Part shown: one piece after another, positions 31,646 through 36,996 of the stretch
How the letters are laid out: each line of letters begins with the position of its first letter
Numbering within the stretch: the stretch's first letter is position 1
Assembly: GCA_964414835.1 (NCBI GenBank)
Contig: CAYPWY010000019.1
Coordinates: 1-36,996, forward strand
Direction: 5' to 3'
DNA: 36,996 bases
DNA from: Eshraghiella sp964414835
GTDB taxonomy: Bacteria > Bacillota > Clostridia > Lachnospirales > Lachnospiraceae
The notes under the pieces: generated by a model
Databases searched by the model: none
Told to the model about the DNA's origin: nothing
What the model saw: the letters and a program-made list of their open reading frames with translations, nothing else
Translations under genes and position numbers: made by a program

Positions 31646-32535
31646 ACCGGCTCCTTACCTGCGGCAATCGCAGAGTCCTCTATGCTATTTGCAAATCTTA
31701 TAAGCTTATCAATATTATGTGCTGCAACATCCCTGCCGTTTTGATAAAAAGCTTCAACCTTGTCATCATTCTGTTCAAACTTGTGTATGCAGTCTATTTC
31801 AGGTCTAAGCACAATTGCTTTGCCCTCTTTCTCAAGCCTGTTGAGAAGCTCAAGCTGTCTTTTGTACACTTTGTTACGGTTGAGAAGCGCCTGATAAAAA
31901 TTCGGATATTTATGTTTGTAGCGCATAGCCATAACGGCTTTTGCCTTACCGTAATTGGTGGGGGTTTCTGTGACGCTCTTGGTCATGACTACAACCAGCT
32001 TGTCACATCCCTGTTCGATAGCTCTCTCAATGGGAATGGAGTCACATATGCTGCCATCCAGATAATGATACTCACCGATTGGAACAGGTGCACACATAAG
32101 CGGAACCGAGCATGAGGCTTTTCCCAGATTGAGAAACCTGTTTATATTTCTGCGCTCATCATAATACTCTGCCTTGCCTGTATGACAATTACTGACAACT
32201 ATCTCAAGGGTTGTATTGGAATTTTTGAATTTGTCAAAATCATAGGGATACTGTTTATAAGGATATTCAAAAAACATCTTATCCAGATTAAGGAACTTCC
32301 CATGTCTGAATATCTGTTTTATGCCGAAATAGTTCTGCCGATGGTCCTTAGGTTTTATTACATTACGGGTTCTTCCAACCTGCCCCGTAAGGTATCCCAT
32401 ACCGTTGCCTGCACCTGCCGACACGCCGACTATATAGTCATACTCTATTCCGTTTTCCATAAGTACATCCAGTACTCCGGCTGTGAATACCCCTCTAAAG
32501 GCTCCTCCTTCTAAAACTAAACCTGTCTTTGCCAT
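31642..32535 (-). CDS. Patatin-like phospholipase/acyl hydrolase
   Basis: 297 residues of the RssA/YjjU-type patatin family. The oxyanion loop GLVLEGGAFRGVF (5-17), nucleophile serine S39 in VGVSAGAGNG, and catalytic aspartate D160 in YLDGSICDSIPI make a complete Ser-Asp dyad. No signal peptide is seen, so it acts in the cytoplasm or at the inner membrane face, cleaving acyl esters or moving acyl groups. Its 3' end overlaps the flavoprotein start by 4 bp, and it begins 17 bp after the second ACP gene. In the operon it could release, transfer or recycle acyl chains. Confidence 0.9.
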   Translation of the reverse strand: MAKTGLVLEGGAFRGVFTAGVLDVLMENGIEYDYIVGVSAGAGNGMGYLTGQVGRTRNVIKPKDHRQNYFGIKQIFRHGKFLNLDKMFFEYPYKQYPYDFDKFKNSNTTLEIVVSNCHTGKAEYYDERRNINRFLNLGKASCSVPLMCAPVPIGEYHYLDGSICDSIPIERAIEQGCDKLVVVMTKSVTETPTNYGKAKAVMAMRYKHKYPNFYQALLNRNKVYKRQLELLNRLEKEGKAIVLRPEIDCIHKFEQNDDKVEAFYQNGRDVAAHNIDKLIRFANSIEDSAIAAGKEPV

Positions 32536-32552
32536 ATATTTACCTCGGTGGA

Positions 32553-32786
32553 TTACTGTGAACCTGTCTTCTCTGCTATGTACTCGCAGACATCCTCGAC
32601 TGTCTCAAGATTAACCGAATCACTAAAGCTGATTCCAAACTCATCCTCAATGGACACTGCCAGAAGCATCATTGTAAGTGAGTTAAGTCCTAAATCCTCC
32701 AGAAGGCTGCTATCCCTGTAAATCTGAGCCGGGTCAACCTCCGGTATAACATTTTCAAATATTGTCAACAACTTCTCAAATATCAT
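32553..32786 (-). CDS. Acyl carrier protein 2 (GLNSL type)
   Basis: 77 residues, a four-helix acyl carrier protein with the attachment serine S36 in EDLGLNSLTMMLLAVSIE. The motif (LNSL) and the rest of the sequence differ clearly from ACP 1 at 28327, so this is not a recent duplicate. Its start lies inside the end of the second PlsC-type gene (11-bp overlap). Tight translational coupling to the acyltransferase suggests it may deliver acyl or non-acyl groups to that enzyme, as D-alanyl or starter-type carrier proteins do. Confidence 0.92.
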   Translation of the reverse strand: MIFEKLLTIFENVIPEVDPAQIYRDSSLLEDLGLNSLTMMLLAVSIEDEFGISFSDSVNLETVEDVCEYIAEKTGSQ

Positions 32787-33426
32787 TTTGCTCTCCTTTT
32801 ATCTTAGTCATTAAATCTATAACAAGCTGTCTGAACCGCTCGCTTTCTTCTTCAAGGTATTGAGGCTTAAGCCCCTTGCCCTCAGCTGTAAGGCTGACAG
32901 GCTCGCCTATAAGCACTCTCTGTCTGTGTCCGAAGAACATTTTATATTCTCCGTCAACTGCATACGGCACAATCTGCGCTCCTGACATAATGGCAAGCAT
33001 CACAAAACCTGACTTAAATTCTCCCGGTTCTTTGGCTTTGCCGGTCTTGCCCTCCGGATATATGATTACCGACTGTCCTGATTTAAGCGCCTCTCTGGAA
33101 AGCTTAAGCCATCCTGTATCAAGGCCAAATCTATCCATCGGAATACATCTGTTATTTTTAAGGAACCAATTCAGTTTCGGCTTTTCATACCAGTCCTTCG
33201 CCACCAGTATACATCCCTTGCTTTTGGCAAAAATAACCGATGTCAGAAGTCCATCCATATGACTTGTGTGGTTGCCCACAAAAATCACAGGCTTATCAAA
33301 TTTACAATTACGTCTGTTCTTATTTATGTAGCGGACCTTAGGTCTGAATGCAAGCCGCACAAACACTGTCATCAATCCGCGTCCTATTTTCGCCGCTGTC
33401 TTTTGCAAAAAATTCAACATATTCAT
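32776..33426 (-). CDS. PlsC-type acyltransferase 2
   Basis: 216 residues. H-x4-D is GNHTSHMD (H53, D58) and the second motif is IIYPEGKTGK (123-126 for YPEG). A membrane-interacting N-terminal amphipathic/hydrophobic segment (about 1-28) precedes it. It transfers acyl chains to glycerol-phosphate-like or other hydroxyl acceptors. It overlaps the downstream ACP gene by 11 bp and follows the MntP-like gene by 6 bp. It shares only motif-level similarity with the other acyltransferase in the operon, implying two distinct acylation steps. Confidence 0.9.
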   Translation of the reverse strand: MNMLNFLQKTAAKIGRGLMTVFVRLAFRPKVRYINKNRRNCKFDKPVIFVGNHTSHMDGLLTSVIFAKSKGCILVAKDWYEKPKLNWFLKNNRCIPMDRFGLDTGWLKLSREALKSGQSVIIYPEGKTGKAKEPGEFKSGFVMLAIMSGAQIVPYAVDGEYKMFFGHRQRVLIGEPVSLTAEGKGLKPQYLEEESERFRQLVIDLMTKIKGEQNDI

Positions 33427-33432
33427 CCTTAC

Positions 33433-34017
33433 CTATCCGCTAAATCTGACACCTATTCTGTCAAGCAGCGTGACAATGCCTGCTATAATAAGAAGTATTC
33501 CGCCGCTCCAGTATATTCTCTTATCAAGCTCTCCGTTGCGGTACCCCACATAAACGCCGATTATGACAATTCCGATTGTGGTGACACATATCATAATTCC
33601 CATATACACCGCATTAAGCGTTATAAGACCGCCTGCAAAGCCTGCAAAAAGCGTATATATGCTTGTAGATGAAGCGATTGCACAGGTTTTCTTAAAATCA
33701 ATGTCAGAACGTACTTCAGGAATTGCTTTTCTCTGGTATATAAGCAGAAGCTTAACTCCGCCAAGCGCTACAAGAATTACTGCGGATAAAACACCCCATA
33801 CCATCCTTACATCTGCCGACAAATCCTGAACATGTATAAATGATGCCAACAGATACCCTATTGCGGTTGCAACCACCTGCCATGCGCATACCATCAGGCA
33901 CATAAGAACAATGCCTCTTGCTTTAACATTTCCCAAAACAGAACCTTGTGATACCGCTATTGCAAATACATCGAAAGCAAGGCCAAGCCCGATAAGCACT
34001 ATCATTACGATTTCCAT
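33433..34017 (-). CDS. MntP/DUF204-like membrane protein (putative cation exporter)
   Basis: 194 residues from the ATG at 34015-34017, with a GAGAGG site about 10 bases upstream (a TTG six codons earlier is weaker). Six hydrophobic helices form two repeats, as in MntP manganese exporters. The first repeat keeps the acidic signature (GLAFDVFAIAVSQGSVL, D near residue 16). The second reads ASSTSIYTLFAGFAGG, with Tyr where MntP has its second conserved Asp. Transport function is therefore uncertain. It is the first gene of the acyl-chain operon, which is unusual; a substrate other than Mn2+ is possible. Confidence 0.65.
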   Translation of the reverse strand: MEIVMIVLIGLGLAFDVFAIAVSQGSVLGNVKARGIVLMCLMVCAWQVVATAIGYLLASFIHVQDLSADVRMVWGVLSAVILVALGGVKLLLIYQRKAIPEVRSDIDFKKTCAIASSTSIYTLFAGFAGGLITLNAVYMGIMICVTTIGIVIIGVYVGYRNGELDKRIYWSGGILLIIAGIVTLLDRIGVRFSG

Positions 34018-34037
34018 TGTATCTATGCCTCTCAATA

Positions 34038-34066
34038 TTTATAGTTTCTCGAATTTTACTAGTGAA
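34038..34066 (-). promoter_or_regulatory. Candidate promoter of the acyl-chain operon
   Basis: On the minus strand TTCACT (34061-34066), a 17-bp spacer and TATAAA (34038-34043). The spacer end contains ACTAGT (34058-34063) flanked by AT-rich arms, which might be an operator for the adjacent TetR regulator. It is the only candidate promoter I find before the operon's first gene. Confidence 0.45.
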
Positions 34067-34077
34067 TTGTATAAAAA

Positions 34078-34113
34078 AAGATTTCAAAAATCCATATACA
34101 TTTTTGAAATCTT
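34078..34113 (-). terminator. Intrinsic terminator after the TetR gene
   Basis: Arms AAGATTTCAAAAA (34078-34090) and TTTTTGAAATCTT (34101-34113) form a perfect 13-bp stem, followed on the minus strand by TTTTTTTAT. A second small inverted repeat, GACTACA/TGTAGTC (34123-34129 and 34142-34148), lies between it and the TetR stop and is followed by T runs on the plus strand. Confidence 0.75.
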
Positions 34114-34154
34114 GTATTTTTCGACTACATTTTTAACGATTTGTAGTCCGTTTT

Positions 34155-34715
34155 TTATATTTTTTTATCATTTATAAGCTGATAGATACTATGTTCCATC
34201 ATATATCTGTATGTGTCGATTATCTCTTCAAGGGACATATCATCTGCCTCAAACAGCACAAAGCTTATTACGGTTATCAGTCCCCCTGCATAATATCTTG
34301 CAAGCAAATCGCCATGCTGCGGTTCCTGTCCGGTCTCGGAATATGCCTTAAGAACCTCATCAAAAAGTCCTGCAAGATTTTCAAGGAGTGTCTCTCCAAA
34401 TCCGTTCTGCCCTACAATGTCAAAAGCTTTCTTATAATATTCCTTATCTTCATAAAATCCCTTAAAAAGATATTTCATTCCCTCAGAGCCTTTATTTTCT
34501 TTAAAAAGCTTTTTGGTAGGCTCGATTATCTCATCCTGAACAATCCACTCTACCAGCTCATATTTGTCGTGAAAATGGTTATAGAAAGTAGGCCTGATTA
34601 CATTGGCATAATCAGTTATCATTTTGATTGTTATTTTTTCAAAAGGTGTCTGAAGCATCAGCTCTTTAAAGCTGTTGGCAATCAGACGCTTTGTAAGTTC
34701 CTTAATCTGCTCCAT
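34155..34715 (-). CDS. TetR/AcrR family transcriptional regulator
   Basis: 186 residues. The N-terminal helix-turn-helix (about 5-55) reads LIANSFKELMLQTPFEKITI and then YANVIRPTFYNHFHDKYELV, the standard TetR recognition helix. The C-terminal ligand domain is helical (YYKKAFDIVGQNGFGETLL, ARYYAGGLITVISFVLFEAD). Such repressors release DNA on binding a small molecule. It lies just upstream of, and on the same strand as, the acyl-chain operon, separated from it by a terminator. It is a plausible but unproven controller of that operon, perhaps sensing an acyl compound. It starts 50 bp after the GH13 gene ends. Confidence 0.9.
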   Translation of the reverse strand: MEQIKELTKRLIANSFKELMLQTPFEKITIKMITDYANVIRPTFYNHFHDKYELVEWIVQDEIIEPTKKLFKENKGSEGMKYLFKGFYEDKEYYKKAFDIVGQNGFGETLLENLAGLFDEVLKAYSETGQEPQHGDLLARYYAGGLITVISFVLFEADDMSLEEIIDTYRYMMEHSIYQLINDKKI

Positions 34716-34765
34716 ATTTCACCCACGCAAAACCAGTTGATATGTCTGACACCATTATGAAGAAA

Positions 34766-36871
34766 TTATTTTACCAGAATAGTTCCCGATAATGGAGGCA
34801 ATGTGATTTTGATTTTGCCGAATACTGTCTCATAATTACCGCAGTCAACCGAAAATCCGTCCGCATGTGTGCATATGGCCTGACGAAGAACGTCTCCGTT
34901 ATTGACACCGCACTCCCAAACATCTATCTCAACGGTTCTCTCCGAGTCATTGTTGTTGATTATGGTTATCGCCTTGCTGTCCTGCAAAAATCTTCCGAAA
35001 GCAATCACATTGTAATCGCCGTAAAGACTTTTATATGAGCCGGTCATAAGCGCCGGAGTTTCCTTATGCAGCTTGATAATGCTCTTATGAAAATCAATAA
35101 GCTGCATATCTTCATGTCCCCAAGGATATGTCCTTCTATTGTCAGGGTCAGTCCATCCGCACACACCTGCCTCATCGCCATAATACAAAGTAGGCGCTCC
35201 CGGCCATGACATTTGAACCACAACTGCTTCCATAAACACTGCCTTATTTACATTTTCCTCAGCAGCCCTAGGCCCCCTTGACTCGGTTCTTCCCACAGTT
35301 CTGTTAGTTCTTGTCAGGAATCTTGAATGGTCATGGTTGGAAAGTTCGTTCATTGAAATTCTCACAGGCGAACCTCCCATTCTTGACATATTATGTCTCA
35401 TCGCGTCAAAAAAGTATGAAGGATTACCTACCTTGTTGCCGTCATAGGAGTCACTGTGTTTTTCCATACCTGTCAAAAACCATGTTATAGGCTCCATAAA
35501 CGCATCGTAATTCATTATAGTGTCCCATTCGTCCCCGTGAAGCCATGAATTGCAATCGCCATAATGCTCTGCAAGAATAACGGCATTGGGATTGACCTCC
35601 TTGACAGCGTTTCGGAATTTCTTCCAGAAATTATGGTTATACTCCTCGCTAAATCCTAAGTCGGCAGCAACGTCAAGTCTCCATCCGTCAACATTATAAG
35701 GCGGAGAAACCCACTTTCTTCCAACACTAAGTATATATTCCTCAAGCTTCTTGGAGCCTTCATAGTTAAGCTTAGGAAGCGTGTCATGTCCCCACCAGCC
35801 GTTGTAGGTTCCGTTATAAGGCCACCTGTTAGGGTCATTAAACTGGAAAAAGTCTCTGTAAGGACTTTCTCCTGACACATATGCACCCTTTTCAAAATCA
35901 TTGCTGCCTTCATAGATGCGTTCCCTATCAAGCCACTTGTTAAAGGAACCGCAATGGTTAAACACTCCATCAATTATGACTTTAATGCCACGGCTATGAG
36001 CTTCCTCAACCAATTTTATAAAAAGAGCGTTGCTTGCTTCAAGATTGTCAAGCGCCGTCACCCTCTTAATATATTTAGTTGCCTGAACATTCTCATACAC
36101 ATTCTCCGGCAAAGGTTCTCCGCCGTCATCTACTATTTTACCAATATGCGGGTCAATATAATCATAATCCTGAATATCATATTTATGATTTGAAGGCGAC
36201 ACAAAAAGCGGATTGAAATATATACACTGTATTCCAAGCTCTTTAAGATAATCAAGCTTCTTTATAACACCATCCAAATCTCCGCCGTAAAATTCCCTGA
36301 CGCCCATGGTAGCAGGATATTTATCCCAGTTGTCAACATGTCTCACATGCTCCCCAATATAAGTATATTCCCTGTCAACAACATCATTGGAAAGATCCCC
36401 ATTATAGAATCTGTCGACATATATCTGATAAATCACCGCGCCCCGCATCCATTCAGGTGTCTTAAAGCCGGGATATATGACAAAATTATAATACTGGTTC
36501 AGATCCGCATGTGCGCCAAGCTGCGTATAAAACAGGGTAGTCTTACCTAATATCACTTCAAAGTAATAATACAGCGGTTCCTCATCCAAATGAACCGTTG
36601 CCGTATAATAATCAAACTTTCCGTCATGAAAGCTTTTTGTCATGTCATACAAATTACCGCCTGCAACAAGTATTACTTTATCCGCATTAAATCTAATCAC
36701 GCGAAATTTAATCACAACATCCGAATTTTTCTCCGGCTCACAGGGACTTAAAAACTGCTCTGTGTTATCATGAAAAAGCCCTCTGGAATTGAGAACGGGG
36801 CGCAGATTCGATAAATACAGCCATGTCTTCTCATATGACTGAAGGCTGTCAAAACTTTTCTTGATTTCCAT
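34766..36871 (-). CDS. Intracellular GH13 alpha-glucosidase/neopullulanase-like enzyme
   Basis: 701 residues from the ATG at 36869-36871 (GGAG box 6 bases upstream; a TTG four codons earlier is less likely). There is no signal peptide, so it is cytoplasmic. An N-terminal beta domain (about 1-135) resembles the CBM34-type domain of cyclomaltodextrinase/neopullulanase enzymes. The GH13 barrel has VIIDGVFNHCG (298-308), nucleophile D400 in DGWRLDVA, acid/base E435 in ILAEHYGD, and D514 in LSNHDHSRF. A C-terminal beta domain closes the protein. It cleaves alpha-1,4 or alpha-1,6 linkages of imported malto-oligosaccharides, cyclodextrins or pullulan fragments. Subfamily 20 is likely but exact specificity is not readable. 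Confidence 0.92.
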   Translation of the reverse strand: MEIKKSFDSLQSYEKTWLYLSNLRPVLNSRGLFHDNTEQFLSPCEPEKNSDVVIKFRVIRFNADKVILVAGGNLYDMTKSFHDGKFDYYTATVHLDEEPLYYYFEVILGKTTLFYTQLGAHADLNQYYNFVIYPGFKTPEWMRGAVIYQIYVDRFYNGDLSNDVVDREYTYIGEHVRHVDNWDKYPATMGVREFYGGDLDGVIKKLDYLKELGIQCIYFNPLFVSPSNHKYDIQDYDYIDPHIGKIVDDGGEPLPENVYENVQATKYIKRVTALDNLEASNALFIKLVEEAHSRGIKVIIDGVFNHCGSFNKWLDRERIYEGSNDFEKGAYVSGESPYRDFFQFNDPNRWPYNGTYNGWWGHDTLPKLNYEGSKKLEEYILSVGRKWVSPPYNVDGWRLDVAADLGFSEEYNHNFWKKFRNAVKEVNPNAVILAEHYGDCNSWLHGDEWDTIMNYDAFMEPITWFLTGMEKHSDSYDGNKVGNPSYFFDAMRHNMSRMGGSPVRISMNELSNHDHSRFLTRTNRTVGRTESRGPRAAEENVNKAVFMEAVVVQMSWPGAPTLYYGDEAGVCGWTDPDNRRTYPWGHEDMQLIDFHKSIIKLHKETPALMTGSYKSLYGDYNVIAFGRFLQDSKAITIINNNDSERTVEIDVWECGVNNGDVLRQAICTHADGFSVDCGNYETVFGKIKITLPPLSGTILVK

Positions 36872-36899
36872 ACAATACTCCAATCTCCCAATTTGTACT

Positions 36900-36928
36900 A
36901 TTATATAACTTTATGCAAATTCTTGCAA
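36900..36928 (-). promoter_or_regulatory. Sigma-A promoter of the GH13 gene
   Basis: On the minus strand TTGCAA (36923-36928), a 17-bp spacer and a perfect TATAAT (36900-36905), about 29 bases before the ATG. Confidence 0.8.
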
Positions 36929-36964
36929 GTATTGTATTCCCCTGGAGTTTGACAGTTGAATAAC

Positions 36965-36996
36965 TAAAAAATCGCTACAGGTATTGATTTACCTGT
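36965..36996 (-). terminator. Intrinsic terminator cut by the window edge
   Basis: Inverted repeat ACAGGTA/TACCTGT (36977-36983 and 36990-36996) with a 6-base loop. On the minus strand it is followed by AGCGATTTTTTAG. The stem may extend beyond the window. It would end an upstream minus-strand gene outside the window. Confidence 0.6.

Overview
The window looks like a chromosomal segment of an anaerobic Gram-positive bacterium of the class Clostridia, most likely a gut or rumen Lachnospiraceae-type fibre degrader. Evidence: strong AGGAGG-type ribosome binding sites, sigma-A promoters, an AT-leaning genome, a tRNA-Gly without encoded CCA, gene neighbourhoods typical of that family (HtrA-like/YhaM/RlmD beside MutS2; AIR-synthase-like/Lrp/aminotransferase), a secreted GH5 cellulase with a Thr-Pro-Glu linker, and an intracellular GH13 enzyme. 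The genus cannot be fixed from sequence reading alone.

Layout. (1) 1-2020: a scarred accessory edge holding a serine-recombinase remnant with an internal deletion, a MmcQ/YjbR protein, a truncated NTF2-like gene fragment and a cluster of degenerate intergenic repeats. (2) 2021-10392: housekeeping. A minus-strand HtrA-like/YhaM/RlmD group diverges from plus-strand MutS2 and an OmpR-type two-component system. (3) 10389-13993: a minus-strand operon of AIR-synthase-like protein, Lrp regulator, aminotransferase, CheX-like protein and TrmL. (4) 14132-16621: small membrane proteins, including a 31-residue one, a DUF2752 protein and two tandem DUF4190-like proteins, the first with an Asn/Gln/Tyr-rich tail. 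(5) 16721-19622: cellulase with a structured control region, a hairpin/direct-repeat element, and tRNA-Gly(UCC). (6) 19782-21983: a three-gene sigma-factor operon and a lipoprotein gene, each preceded by a copy of the same roughly 84-bp element. (7) 22012-34066: a 12-kb minus-strand operon for acyl-chain synthesis. (8) 34078-36996: a TetR regulator and a GH13 enzyme.

The most interesting system is region 7. It runs from a MntP-like membrane protein through an acyltransferase, ACP, patatin-like hydrolase, Cys-rich flavoprotein, second acyltransferase, degenerate AMP-ligase-like protein, second ACP, fused double ketosynthase, FabG, FabZ, FabD and a carboxyltransferase, ending at a clear intrinsic terminator. 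The double ketosynthase has one complete Cys-His-His site and a second half in which all three catalytic positions are replaced, like a ketosynthase/chain-length-factor pair fused in one chain. The operon lacks FabH and an enoyl reductase, and has two unlike ACPs and two acyltransferases. That content resembles the aryl-polyene/type II polyketide style of dedicated lipid pathways more than primary fatty-acid synthesis. The product cannot be read from the sequence.

A second unusual item is region 6: a sigma-70 region-2 domain with no region 4, fused to a transmembrane helix, encoded just upstream of a complete paralogous ECF-type sigma factor and a small membrane protein. Duplicated upstream DNA with a TGAAAC motif suggests shared control with the neighbouring lipoprotein.
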